Shown: positions 25,371 to 34,671 of the stretch, in pieces
How positions within the stretch are numbered: the stretch's first letter is position 1
Layout: each line of letters opens with the position of its first letter
From: CAYVIB01 sp964451365
Lineage (GTDB): Bacteria; Pseudomonadota; Gammaproteobacteria; Pseudomonadales; Cellvibrionaceae
Assembly (NCBI GenBank): GCA_964451365.1
Contig: CAYVIB010000009.1
Span: 62,001 to 126,000 of the forward strand
Direction: 5' to 3'
DNA length: 64,000 bases
Notes under the pieces: generated by a model
Database searches by the model: none
Told to the model about the DNA's origin: nothing
The model's input: the letters and a program-made list of their open reading frames with translations, nothing else
Program-made: the position numbers and the translations under genes

Positions 25371-26054
25371 GTGACCAGCAACTTCCGTCCCGATTCCGAT
25401 ATCGACTCCTCCGACACCAAAACCCCCTTTGCCCTGCGATTTCGCGGTTTTCTGCCCGTTATCGTCGATGTGGAAACGGGCGGCTTTAACTGCGGCACGG
25501 ATGCGCTGCTGGAAGTTGCGGCGGTTACCCTGAAGCTCGACGAGGATGGCTACCTGCAGCGCGACCAAACGTTCGCCTACCACGTAGACCCCTTCGAGGG
25601 TGCCAATATCGAACAGTCCGCGCTGGATTTTACCGGTATCGACCTGGACAGCGAGACCCGTGAATCCGTGCCGGAAGACATCGCGTTAAATGAAGTTTTT
25701 CAGGCGGTAAGAAAAGCCGTCAAAGCCGGGGGTTGCAACCGCGCCGTAATTGTCGGTCACAATGCCCATTTCGATTTGGGGTTCATCAATGCCGCCGCGA
25801 ACCGCTGCCAGATCAAGCGCAACCCATTTCACCCCTTCTCCTGTTTCGATACCGCCACCCTGGCGGGCCTGGCATTTGGCCACACAGTGCTTGCACGGGC
25901 GTGCCAGCTGGCGGGAATTGACTTCTGCAACAGGGAGGCTCATTCCGCGGCCTACGATGCGGAAAAAACAGCCGATCTGTTCTGCATTATCGTCAATAAA
26001 TGGAAGGATTTTGGTGGCTGGCCACTGGTACCGCTGATAGATCTGGAGGAGTGA
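25371..26054 (+). CDS. rnt: Ribonuclease T
   Basis: RNase T trims the 3' ends of tRNAs and other stable RNAs. The 227-residue DEDD exonuclease shows all three Exo motifs: VIVDVETGGFN, VGHNAHFDLGFIN and HSAAYDAEKTADLF. The GTG start is preceded by AAGGACAG. It is coupled to pyrC, as in pseudomonads. Confidence 0.94.
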   Translation: MTSNFRPDSDIDSSDTKTPFALRFRGFLPVIVDVETGGFNCGTDALLEVAAVTLKLDEDGYLQRDQTFAYHVDPFEGANIEQSALDFTGIDLDSETRESVPEDIALNEVFQAVRKAVKAGGCNRAVIVGHNAHFDLGFINAAANRCQIKRNPFHPFSCFDTATLAGLAFGHTVLARACQLAGIDFCNREAHSAAYDAEKTADLFCIIVNKWKDFGGWPLVPLIDLEE

Positions 26055-26076
26055 CGGATGGCGCAAGCCATCCGTC
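26053..26076. terminator. Stem-loop at the end of rnt
   Basis: GACGGATGGC-GCAA-GCCATCCGTC is a perfect 10-bp stem with a GNRA-type tetraloop. It overlaps the rnt stop codon and lies 11 bp before the end of the converging peroxiredoxin gene. No T-run follows. Confidence 0.6.
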
Positions 26077-26086
26077 GGAGAGACAG

Positions 26087-26689
26087 TTAAAGTTTGTCGG
26101 CATTTTCCGACAGGTACTTCGCGACACCATCCGGTGAAGCGGTCATACCCTTATCGCCCTCGCGCCATCCGGCCGGGCAAACCTCCCCGTGCTCCTGGTG
26201 GAAGGCCAGTGCGTCAACCATGCGCAGCATTTCGTCCACGTTACGGCCCAGCGGCAGGTCGTTTACCACCTGGTGACGAACATTGCCTTCCTCGTCGATC
26301 AGGAAAGAACCGCGGAAAGCCACGCCGCCGGCGGATTCAACGTCATAAGCCTGGCAGATTTGGTGGGTCATATCAGCTACCAGAGTGTACTTCACCGCGC
26401 CGATACCGCCCTTGTCGATAGGTGTGTTGCGCCATGCGTTGTGGGTGAAGTGGGAATCGATTGAAACACCGACAACCTCCACACCACGCTTTTCGAATTC
26501 CGCCATGCGGTGGTCGAACGCCAGCAGTTCCGAGGGACATACGAAGGTAAAATCGAGAGGGTAGAAAAACACTACCGCCTTTTTACCCTTGGTAGCTTCT
26601 TTAAAGTTGAAAGCATCAACTATTTCACCATTGCCCAGAACCGCGGGTGCGGTGAAATCAGGAGCAGGTTTTCCGACTAAAACGCCCAT
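26087..26689 (-). CDS. Typical 2-Cys peroxiredoxin
   Basis: The 200-residue protein reduces peroxides with a peroxidatic Cys in YPLDFTFVCPSELLAF and a resolving Cys in GEVCPAGWREG near the C-terminus. The AhpC/Prx1 fold is complete. The order rnt-prx-bfd-bfr is the same as in pseudomonads as I recall it, although prx here is on the opposite strand. Function in hydroperoxide defence next to iron-storage genes is sensible. The start ATG 26689 is followed by the usual GVLVGKPAPDFTAPAV. Confidence 0.93.
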   Translation of the reverse strand: MGVLVGKPAPDFTAPAVLGNGEIVDAFNFKEATKGKKAVVFFYPLDFTFVCPSELLAFDHRMAEFEKRGVEVVGVSIDSHFTHNAWRNTPIDKGGIGAVKYTLVADMTHQICQAYDVESAGGVAFRGSFLIDEEGNVRHQVVNDLPLGRNVDEMLRMVDALAFHQEHGEVCPAGWREGDKGMTASPDGVAKYLSENADKL

Positions 26690-26893
26690 TGCTGTTTCTC
26701 CATTCGTTTAAGGTGAGTGAGATAAATAGAAATTTGGAAACGCTGGTTTACCAGCGCCTTGAGAAGTGCGCCCAATCATACACGCACGCGCCGCCCAAAC
26801 CGATTGATAATCTAAATTACCTTCATAAATTTTAACTAAATGATCCATCCGCATTTAACGCATCACAAAAACTGTCATTGGACACAAACCTTA

Positions 26894-26922
26894 TTGACAA
26901 TTATTATCGTTTGCATTAATTT
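26894..26922 (+). promoter_or_regulatory. bfd promoter with overlapping Fur-type box
   Basis: A perfect -35 TTGACA (26894-26899) is 17 bp from TAATTT (26917-26922). The spacer, read on the other strand as AACGATAATAATTGTC, resembles the Fur consensus GATAATGATAATCATTATC. Iron-loaded Fur would block the promoter, the expected behaviour for bacterioferritin-associated ferredoxin, which is needed to release iron from Bfr when iron is scarce. Confidence 0.65.
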
Positions 26923-26958
26923 TAGTAACACTACTGTATTATCTGTTGTGTATCGTTT

Positions 26959-27165
26959 ATGTACGTCTGTCTCTGCAAAGGTATTACCGACTCCCAAATC
27001 CGCGATGCGGTTAACGGTGGCGCTGAAAGCGTTCGTGCCGTGCGCGATCAGCTTGGCGTGATGACCCAGTGTGGCAAATGCGCCTGCCTGACCCGGGAGA
27101 TTGTTCGCTCCACCTTGGAGGACGTCAGCGCCGCCCCGCCGGAACTTTTCTATAGCGTCGCCTGA
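26959..27165 (+). CDS. bfd: Bacterioferritin-associated ferredoxin
   Basis: The 68-residue protein carries the [2Fe-2S] ligands CLC in MYVCLCKGIT and CGKCAC in MTQCGKCAC, the CxC...CxxC arrangement of Bfd. It passes electrons to bacterioferritin haem so that stored iron can be released. Slightly more than 290 bp separate it from bfr on the same strand. Confidence 0.93.
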   Translation: MYVCLCKGITDSQIRDAVNGGAESVRAVRDQLGVMTQCGKCACLTREIVRSTLEDVSAAPPELFYSVA

Positions 27166-27461
27166 GCCTTCCCCCACCCAAAAAGAGTATCTTCAGACAA
27201 CGTCTTCCGATTTTCATTGGGGGATGTCGTGCCTGTCCAACTCACTGCATCGGGATTCACGGTATTGCCGGTGGGACAAAATTCCCCGGAGCGGCCGTCT
27301 TCGTATAGTGCAGATCCGGGGTTCAGATGCAATTCAATCTTATTCTTGCTTTTACTTTCTTTAATTTATTCTTTTAAATCAATTAGTTAAGTTGACACTC
27401 CCAGCTATATAGGCCAGACTAGCCGCCATTCCCATCGAACATTCCGCACAAGGAAAATCCC

Positions 27462-27932
27462 ATGAAAGGTGATGCCAAGGTAATTGAATTTCTCAACCGG
27501 GTACTCGGCAACGAACTGATCGCCATCAACCAGTACTTCCTCCACTCCCGTATGTATAAGGACTGGGGCCTGAAGGAACTGGCGGAGCACGAGTACGAAG
27601 AATCCATCGACGAAATGAAGCACGCGGACCGCCTGATTGAGCGCATTCTGTTTCTCGAGGGCCTGCCCAACCTGCAGGACCTGGGCAAGCTGCTGGTGGG
27701 TGAAAACGCGCGCGAAATGCTCGAGTGCGACCTGAAACTGGAAATGATGGCGATACCGGACCTGAAAGACGCCATCCAGTACTGCGAGACTGTCCGGGAC
27801 TATGTTACCCGCGACTTGTTCAAGGAAATCCTCGACAGTGAGGAAGAGCACGTGGACTGGCTGGAAACCCAATTGGGCCTGATAGACAAGGTCGGGGTGG
27901 AAAACTACCTGCAGAGCAAGATGGACAGTTAA
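27462..27932 (+). CDS. bfr: Bacterioferritin
   Basis: The 156-residue protein is a 24-mer iron-storage subunit. It starts MKGDAKVIEFLNRVLGNELI and has the diiron ligands in NELIAINQYFLHSRM, EYEESIDEMKHAD and EEEHVDWLETQ. The haem-binding methionine is expected in MKHADRLIERILFLEG. AAGGAA precedes the ATG. It converges with the kinase gene. Confidence 0.95.
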   Translation: MKGDAKVIEFLNRVLGNELIAINQYFLHSRMYKDWGLKELAEHEYEESIDEMKHADRLIERILFLEGLPNLQDLGKLLVGENAREMLECDLKLEMMAIPDLKDAIQYCETVRDYVTRDLFKEILDSEEEHVDWLETQLGLIDKVGVENYLQSKMDS

Positions 27933-27983
27933 GCCACCAAACCGACAACGGGGCGGCGCTTTCCCGTCCCCGTGCTTCAACTT

Positions 27984-30629
27984 CTAGTCCACCACCCGGA
28001 ATTCAGAAGAAATCAAAGTGCTTTCGCCGTGCTGTATCACAATGTTGTAGCGACCCGGCGAAAATCCCAGCACCGGCCGGTCCACGCGAAAATAGGCGCT
28101 TCCGTCCGACCCCAATACTTCCACCGGCACCTTGGCAATTTGCACACTGCCGGTCGCGTTCGACAACACCGCCTGCAGCACGGCCTGCTCGGTATTGAAG
28201 TTCTCGTAGCGAAAGCCCACGTAAACACTATGACCGGGGCTGACCACCTCGGTCTGTACGCCCTCCACCTGATTAAATTCGACCGGCTTTACCAACAGCT
28301 GCGACACCCTGGGCTGGCGCGCGAACATTTTCTCGGCCATGGCTTCCTCAATGGCGATTTGCATGGATAGCAACCTTGGATTCTGCGGAAGCATTTTCAT
28401 CGGCCCCGCAAGCTCACTTTTGGCAAAATCGAATTTTTCTTCTTTGATAAAGCCCGTAATCCGCGAGCGAAGTGCATCGAAGGTCTTATCCATCCCGGTC
28501 TGGGCGGCGACATTCTCCGGGTCAACCGCCAGCACCTGGGAAAAATAGTAGTAGGCACTGCCATTTCCAGGGGCAAACAGATTGCCGTTTTCCAATTGCC
28601 CGTTGCCCCTGGCTACCATCTCGTCCAGGCGCACCTGGTCGCTCAAGGCTTCGTCGATCCGCCGCTTCAGCTCAACTGCCGGTGGCCGGGCGCTGTCCAC
28701 CGCCAACACTTTGGTTATTAATTGATTAGCGCGCCGTACCTCATCCGCTGCCAGGTTGCTTTCAGCGTTTTGAACCATGGTATCCAGTACCCCGTCCAAC
28801 CCTTCCTTTGCTGCGGGATTGTTCGGGTCCAGCGCCAGGGCCTGCCGATAATGCTCCAACGCATTGGCCCCAGGCGGCTCGCTTACCGCCCCGTTCTGCA
28901 GGTATTGCTCCGCTTCTGTCAGCAGTCGGGCGACGCGCGGCTGGTTGACCACCTCAAGCTCCAACTGGGTGAACGCCTCGGGCGTAATTTCCGGAAACAG
29001 GTGTTTTATCTGAATCAGGCGACGGTCCGCCATCTCGACCTTGCCTTCACGGGCCAGGCTCTTTGCCTTTTCGATAGCGGACTGGCGCAGTGCCTGCAAC
29101 GCCATTGCCGCGCCCTCGTCCTCCGGCCGGGCAGCGATCAATTCCCGGTGGGCCGCCACCAGATCGGGCAAAAAGGCATTGTCCTTGGCGTAGGCCAGCT
29201 CAAGGCTGGCAATGCGACTTCTTAAGGCGGCTATGGCTGAATCTTCGGCACTCGAGCCACCCAGCGAGCTGTTTTCCCCCTGTGCCGCGGCCGGCGGCAC
29301 TTCACCCGACACTTCCGCTGTGTTGCCAGCCGCGGGCGGAGTATCCACCATTTGTTCCGCCTCCCCTGATGGAGGAGCCGGATCTGGATTCACCCCTGTC
29401 ACCGGGGAGCCGGTATTGCCCGCTGGGGACGGCTGTTCGAAACGCGATAAAAATCCATTGACCCGCTCGGACGTCCAACCGGCGACATCGTCATAATTAT
29501 CCTTTGCCTGCTGGGGAAACTGGTATGAATAAATCCCGATGGCAACTACAAGAACCATCAATGCTCCCAGCACCCAGGGCCATCTGGATTTATTTTCCAG
29601 CTCGTCTTCCAATTCGTAAGTAACCGTAAAGGGTTCGCTGGCGACAAAAATTTTGTCCTCACCCGGGGTGCTGGCGAGGTTGGAAGCAGTGACGTGCGGC
29701 TCGGTGGTCTCATTGATTTCGGTGGGAACCCGGGCGGCACTGACAGTGGCGATGATAGTCGGGGAATCAGAGTCGCTGGTCTTCTGGCGCTCGGCAATTT
29801 CCTGTTGAACGGCCTGGTTTTCCTGCTCAAGCCTGGCCATATCAACCACTTCCAGCGCGGCGATAACTTCCTGGGCGGTCTGGAAACGCGCCTCCGGCTT
29901 TTTCGCCATCATCTTGTCCACCAGGGGCTGCAGGGAATTCATGCCGATAGGCAACAGGGGTACCGGCTCGGTAATATGTTTGATACCGATGGCAACCGCC
30001 GACTCCGCGTCATAAGGCACCCGACCCGAAAACAGCAGGTAAAAAACGACGCCGAGGCTGTAAATATCCGATCGGCTGTCGACAATCTGGCCTTTCGCCT
30101 GCTCCGGGCTCATGTAATGTGGCGTACCGATGGCGGTACCGGTCTGCGTCATGCTGGAATCGGCCTCCGCCGCCCGTGCAATACCGAAATCGGTCAGCAC
30201 GGCGCGCCCGTCGGAGGTGTGGAACATGATGTTTTCGGGCTTGATGTCCCGGTGTACATAGCCTTTCTGGCCGGCGTAATCCAGTGCCTTGGCGATGTCC
30301 TTGATCGCCTCGATCTTGCGCTGAACAGAAAAGGTCTTTTGATTTTTTTTCAGGTCACCACCGTCAATATATTCCATCGCCAGGTAGTAATAACCTTCGT
30401 GTTCACCGACGTCGTGCACCGTGACAATATTCGGATGCATCAAGCGACTGACAATACGCGCCTCACGAAAAAACCGCTGTCCGAAACTCGGGTCGTCCGC
30501 CAGCGCCTTTGACATGACCTTGAGAGCCACTTCGCGCTCGAATATTCCCTGCTCCGCAAGGTATACAGTCGCCATACCGCCTTTGCCCAGCGTGCGAATA
30601 ATTCTGTAGCCTGGAATTTCAATCGTCAT
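27984..30629 (-). CDS. Membrane-anchored Ser/Thr protein kinase
   Basis: This 881-residue protein has a Hanks-type kinase domain at residues 8-262: glycine loop GKGGMATVY (15-23), Lys37, HRDIKPEN (126-133), DFG (147-149), and the activation loop ending in SPEQ. A linker leads to one membrane helix (about 349-370). The C-terminal 480 residues lie outside the cytoplasm and are Pro/Ala-rich, then helical with TPR-like repeats (EQYLQNGAVSEPPGANALEHY, in part). The final 80 residues look like a beta-sandwich. Its substrate and signal are unknown. It begins the block inserted between bfr and grxD relative to the Pseudomonas order I remember. Confidence 0.9.
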   Translation of the reverse strand: MTIEIPGYRIIRTLGKGGMATVYLAEQGIFEREVALKVMSKALADDPSFGQRFFREARIVSRLMHPNIVTVHDVGEHEGYYYLAMEYIDGGDLKKNQKTFSVQRKIEAIKDIAKALDYAGQKGYVHRDIKPENIMFHTSDGRAVLTDFGIARAAEADSSMTQTGTAIGTPHYMSPEQAKGQIVDSRSDIYSLGVVFYLLFSGRVPYDAESAVAIGIKHITEPVPLLPIGMNSLQPLVDKMMAKKPEARFQTAQEVIAALEVVDMARLEQENQAVQQEIAERQKTSDSDSPTIIATVSAARVPTEINETTEPHVTASNLASTPGEDKIFVASEPFTVTYELEDELENKSRWPWVLGALMVLVVAIGIYSYQFPQQAKDNYDDVAGWTSERVNGFLSRFEQPSPAGNTGSPVTGVNPDPAPPSGEAEQMVDTPPAAGNTAEVSGEVPPAAAQGENSSLGGSSAEDSAIAALRSRIASLELAYAKDNAFLPDLVAAHRELIAARPEDEGAAMALQALRQSAIEKAKSLAREGKVEMADRRLIQIKHLFPEITPEAFTQLELEVVNQPRVARLLTEAEQYLQNGAVSEPPGANALEHYRQALALDPNNPAAKEGLDGVLDTMVQNAESNLAADEVRRANQLITKVLAVDSARPPAVELKRRIDEALSDQVRLDEMVARGNGQLENGNLFAPGNGSAYYYFSQVLAVDPENVAAQTGMDKTFDALRSRITGFIKEEKFDFAKSELAGPMKMLPQNPRLLSMQIAIEEAMAEKMFARQPRVSQLLVKPVEFNQVEGVQTEVVSPGHSVYVGFRYENFNTEQAVLQAVLSNATGSVQIAKVPVEVLGSDGSAYFRVDRPVLGFSPGRYNIVIQHGESTLISSEFRVVD

Positions 30630-30783
30630 GTAATGCTGTATACCTTGGGCTGTTTCTTCGTGTCGGCAAAATGGGTAAATCGTTGTTACCGATTAATTAT
30701 TGTGCAGTTTTCGTTATGTGTGACACGCAATCTGGCAATAATAGCTTAATCCGCGTGAGGGTTAGTAGTGTGGGTGCATAAGT

Positions 30784-31150
30784 TTATGGTGGGCTCAAAG
30801 ACCTGAAGCATTTATTTCGACCGGCCCTGGCACCGCAGGTGCGCCGGCGTTTGAACCACATGATGATTCCGGTAATCGGGAAGACGATAAAAAGAAGTGC
30901 GACAACATCGAGAACATAAGGACTAATATCACCCATAAACCTGCCCGCATGATATCCAGCAATAACGTCTGCCAGCTCACACGCTTTGTGAGCGAAACAC
31001 CCGCGAGTTTGACTTTGATCTGCTCCGGCGGTTCCACAGGACTGGACCAAAGCAGGAAATGGCCCTTCTATCCTTCAAATTCCAGCCAGCTTAATTGACC
31101 CGATTCAACGGGTAACCTGACCACCAGCCTCAACGCACAGCGACGGGGAA
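30784..31150 (-). pseudogene. Broken PepSY-associated membrane protein gene
   Basis: Two minus-strand frames together read like the C-terminal part of a PepSY-TM protein. One gives SSPVEPPEQIKVKLAGVSL and SWQTLLLDI; a +1 shift near 30951 then gives HAGRFMGDISPYVLDVVALL and PITGIIMWFKRRR. Upstream, a readable LPVESGQLSWLEFEG is cut by an in-frame TAG near 31070. A frameshift plus a stop and no start indicate a decayed gene. The full-length family reduces or handles iron siderophores in some cases, but no role can be claimed here. Confidence 0.6.
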
Positions 31151-31437
31151 AAGTATTTCCCCGAATAAGTTACGGAGATGATTCACGCGAAAAATAATCA
31201 AGGGAAAGTTATCCATAACAATAGCTTTAATTTCCAAGCGCCATCACGCAACACATACAGCGACAGATTTATTTTTGATCGCTCCCCTCACCAGCACTAA
31301 ACTGTCAATAACAGGTCTTCAACATCGGTCCGGCACAGAAATTGATTATCAGTAGCCGGAAGCATCTCCGGTGTCGCAACTCAATCCCATCCGCCCCCGT
31401 AACCCGAAGTAAAAGAAATGGAGAAGCCCGCGGAATT
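31151..31437. other. Upstream region of the S8 protease gene
   Basis: About 290 bp without a recognisable gene. It contains a near-DnaA-box GTTATCCATA at about 31208 and A/T-rich stretches suitable for a promoter, but no element that I can assign. Confidence 0.4.
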
Positions 31438-34400
31438 ATGAATGTATTTAGCGCCAGGTTTGTTTTTGCCCTTCTCTTGTGTCTTGGCCTTGTTTCCTGC
31501 GGCGGGGGTGGAGGCTCCACCGATAACGGCGGCGTTAATGCGCCAACACCCACCAATAGCGCCGAACCCGTCAATGAACCGCCAACCGCCAATGCCGGCG
31601 CCGATACCAGCGCGACGGGCGACAGCAGGATTTTCCTGCGCGCATCCAATAGCACCGATGCGGATGGCGAGATTGTCGATTTTTCCTGGAGTCAAGTCTC
31701 AGGCCCCACGGTTACTCTTGAAAATGCCGCCACGCCGACGGCAGTTTTTACCACCCCTCTACTGGAAACGGACACCAATCTTACTTTCCGGGTAACCGTA
31801 ACCGACAATGACGGCGCAAGCGCCTCGGCCGAGGTTACCGTGACGGTCATTGCCAACAGTGCTCCGGTGGCGGACGCCGGGGATGATCAGTTTGTCGACC
31901 CGACAAGCCTGGTATCTCTGAACGGAACAGGTAGTGACGACGCCGACGGTTCCATTAGCAGTTACAGTTGGGTTCAGACCAGCGGGCCGACAGTGGAGTT
32001 GGCGAATTCGGATCAGGTGACCGCTTCCTTTACTTCCCCGGACGTGGATACGGATACCGAACTCGGTTTTGAGCTGACGGTAACGGATAATGCCGGAGCA
32101 AGCGCAACGGACAGCGTCTCCATTATGGTGGTTACCGGCAGCTTCAGTTTGAGCGGGACGATATCCATCCCACAGGGGACCCTGGTGGACAGCGACGTCA
32201 ATGACATCAACGTCACTCCGGTCAGCAACAATAACCTGCAGGAAGCCCAACCTATTTCCAACCCCGTTACCCTGGGGGGATATGTGACCGAGGCCGGTGC
32301 CGGCCCCAATGGCCAACTGCGGGCAAGTGGCGATGTCTCGGATTATTTCCAGGTCCATCTGCTCGAAGGTCAGGTTATTACGCTTCTTGTGGCGGCGGCC
32401 GACCCGGGCGTTGACGATGTAGATCTCGGCCTTTATGACGACACGGGGACACTGGTGGATTCATCGGTAAACGTGGGCGAGGTCGAACAAGTCACTGTTC
32501 CCGCCACGGGAGATTATTACATCATGGCTCTCGCCTTCAGCGGCGCTTCCAACTACACCCTTATTATCGGGCAGGAACTGGCTGGACAGCAGGCACAAGG
32601 TCCCATGAGCGCTCTCCGGTTATCCAATGACTTTGTCCCAGGTGAAACCGTGGTCAAATACCGGGACGCGCTGCCTACATCCGCATTGAGCAAAGGTCGC
32701 TCGAACATCGCCGCGCAGCTGGGTTTTGAGCGCAAGGCAGGTGCACCGGGCAGGGAAATGCTTCTTAAACTGAATTCCGCCGCCAACCAGCGCGCACTTT
32801 CGAAAACATCTGCCGCGCCGGCTCCCGGCCCGACAAAGTTTAAGTCGGAAGAGGATCGCCTGAAGTGGGAAACCCTGGTGGCCATCAAGAAACTCCAAAA
32901 AGACCCGCTGGTGGAATATGCCGAACCGAACTTTATTCTCAAACCACTCCTGGCACCGAACGATGAGTACTTCCCCCTGCAGTGGCACTACCAGCAGATC
33001 AATCTGCCAGCGGCCTGGGATATTACCACCGGCAGCCAGGACGTGACCGTTGCCGTGATCGATACGGGCGTCCTGCTCGACCACCCCGATATGCAAGGCC
33101 AACTGGTGGCCGGCTATGACTTTATCAGCAGCACCACCGCTTCGGGCGATGGTAATGGAATCGATATCGATCCAAATGACATGGGCGATTCGGACGGCTC
33201 CGTGCCCAGTTCATTCCACGGCAGCCATGTAGCCGGCACCATTGCCGCGGCATCGAACAATACACGCGGGGTTGCCGGTGTCGCCTGGAACGTGAAAGTC
33301 ATGCCGTTACGGGCGCTGGGGATAGGCGGCGGATCCGGCTATGACATCAACCAGGCCATCCGCTACGCGGCGGGGCTGAGCAATGACTCCGGCCAGGTGC
33401 CGGAGAACCCGGCGGATATTATTAACCTGAGCCTGGGTGGCCCCGGTTTTTCCCAGGTGGCCCAGAATACGATTAGCGCCGCGCGCGCCGCCGGCGTGAC
33501 CATTGTCGCCGCCGCCGGCAACGACGGTAACAGCGAATTGTTCTATCCCGCATCCTACGACGGCGTGATTTCCGTCAGCGCGGTGGGGCCACAAAATACC
33601 CTCGCGCCCTACTCCAACTTTGGCAGCCGCGTGGACGTCGCCGCCCCCGGTGGCGATGTACGTGGCGATATCAATGGCGATGGCTACGCGGACGGTGTGC
33701 TGAGCACCGGCGGCGATGATTCAGGCGACACTGTCGCCTTCAACTTCAACTTCCAGAACGGCACCTCGATGGCAAGTCCACATGTAGCCGGTGTTATCGC
33801 ACTAATGAAGTCCGTCAACGGCGCCCTGACTCCGGAGCAGATTGACGCGTTGCTGTCCGATGGTGCACTCACCGATGACCTGGGCTCCGGCGGCAGGGAC
33901 GACGCCTTCGGGCACGGCCTGATCAATGCCCAGAAAGCCGTGACGGCGGCGCTGAACGCCTCGGGTGAAACGCCGGAGGAAAATCCCGAACTGGGAGTAA
34001 CACCAGCCTCACTTAACTTCTCCAACTCGTCCGATTTGGAAATTATTTTGCGCAACAATGGCGGAGGGATTCTTGAGATCACCGGCATTACCTCAAGTGA
34101 AGCCTGGCTGACGGTAGTCCCAACGGACAGCGTGGATGACAGCGGCCTGGGCACCTACACCGCTTCCGTCGACACCTCCGGGCTGGCCGACGGCTTGTAT
34201 TCGGCAACGATTACCGTCACCACGAACACCGGCTCTTCCGTGATTCCGGTAATTGTACCGGTCGGCAGAACCGGGCAGGCAGCCGACGCGGGTTTCGTAT
34301 ATGTACTGTTGATTGATCTGAGCAGCGGCGCCCTGGCCGACCAGGCCAACGTCACAGCCAACAGCGGCATTTATCAGTACCAGTTCAATAACGTTCCGGC

Positions 34401-34671
34401 GGGCCAATACCAGATTATTGCCGGCTCCGACCGCGACAATGACGTTTATATCTGCGATTCCGGCGAGGCCTGCGGCGCCTACGCCACACTCGATCACCCG
34501 CAGGAAATCAGTGTCGAAAATGGCGACCTGGTCGATCTGGATTTTGTCATCAACTTCCCCTCGGCACTGCCCACCAACGAGACCTCCTCCAGCAAAGACA
34601 GCACCATCGATCCCGCTGGTGTGGGTATAAGAAAACAGCAGCCAAAACAAACGGCGACAGGCATTAAATGA
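31438..34671 (+). CDS. Secreted lipoprotein subtilase (S8) with PKD-like and BACON-like domains
   Basis: The 1077-residue protein opens with a lipoprotein signal ending LVSC and a GGGGGS spacer. Two PKD/REJ-like domains follow (NAGADTSATGDSRIFL and VADAGDDQFVDPTSLV mark their starts). A PPC-like beta domain comes next (about residues 280-385), then an S8 prosegment. The catalytic triad is D542 (VAVIDTGV), H594 (FHGSHVAGT) and S777 (NGTSMASPHVAG). The C-terminal part has a BACON-like domain and a final carboxypeptidase-regulatory-like domain. It should be an outer-membrane extracellular protease. The stop overlaps the next ATG. Confidence 0.92.
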   Translation: MNVFSARFVFALLLCLGLVSCGGGGGSTDNGGVNAPTPTNSAEPVNEPPTANAGADTSATGDSRIFLRASNSTDADGEIVDFSWSQVSGPTVTLENAATPTAVFTTPLLETDTNLTFRVTVTDNDGASASAEVTVTVIANSAPVADAGDDQFVDPTSLVSLNGTGSDDADGSISSYSWVQTSGPTVELANSDQVTASFTSPDVDTDTELGFELTVTDNAGASATDSVSIMVVTGSFSLSGTISIPQGTLVDSDVNDINVTPVSNNNLQEAQPISNPVTLGGYVTEAGAGPNGQLRASGDVSDYFQVHLLEGQVITLLVAAADPGVDDVDLGLYDDTGTLVDSSVNVGEVEQVTVPATGDYYIMALAFSGASNYTLIIGQELAGQQAQGPMSALRLSNDFVPGETVVKYRDALPTSALSKGRSNIAAQLGFERKAGAPGREMLLKLNSAANQRALSKTSAAPAPGPTKFKSEEDRLKWETLVAIKKLQKDPLVEYAEPNFILKPLLAPNDEYFPLQWHYQQINLPAAWDITTGSQDVTVAVIDTGVLLDHPDMQGQLVAGYDFISSTTASGDGNGIDIDPNDMGDSDGSVPSSFHGSHVAGTIAAASNNTRGVAGVAWNVKVMPLRALGIGGGSGYDINQAIRYAAGLSNDSGQVPENPADIINLSLGGPGFSQVAQNTISAARAAGVTIVAAAGNDGNSELFYPASYDGVISVSAVGPQNTLAPYSNFGSRVDVAAPGGDVRGDINGDGYADGVLSTGGDDSGDTVAFNFNFQNGTSMASPHVAGVIALMKSVNGALTPEQIDALLSDGALTDDLGSGGRDDAFGHGLINAQKAVTAALNASGETPEENPELGVTPASLNFSNSSDLEIILRNNGGGILEITGITSSEAWLTVVPTDSVDDSGLGTYTASVDTSGLADGLYSATITVTTNTGSSVIPVIVPVGRTGQAADAGFVYVLLIDLSSGALADQANVTANSGIYQYQFNNVPAGQYQIIAGSDRDNDVYICDSGEACGAYATLDHPQEISVENGDLVDLDFVINFPSALPTNETSSSKDSTIDPAGVGIRKQQPKQTATGIK

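Noticed and set aside
27933..27983. GC-rich stem between bfr and the kinase as a terminator
   Set aside because: ACGGGG and CCCCGT can pair, but the stem is short and no T-run follows, so I do not list it.
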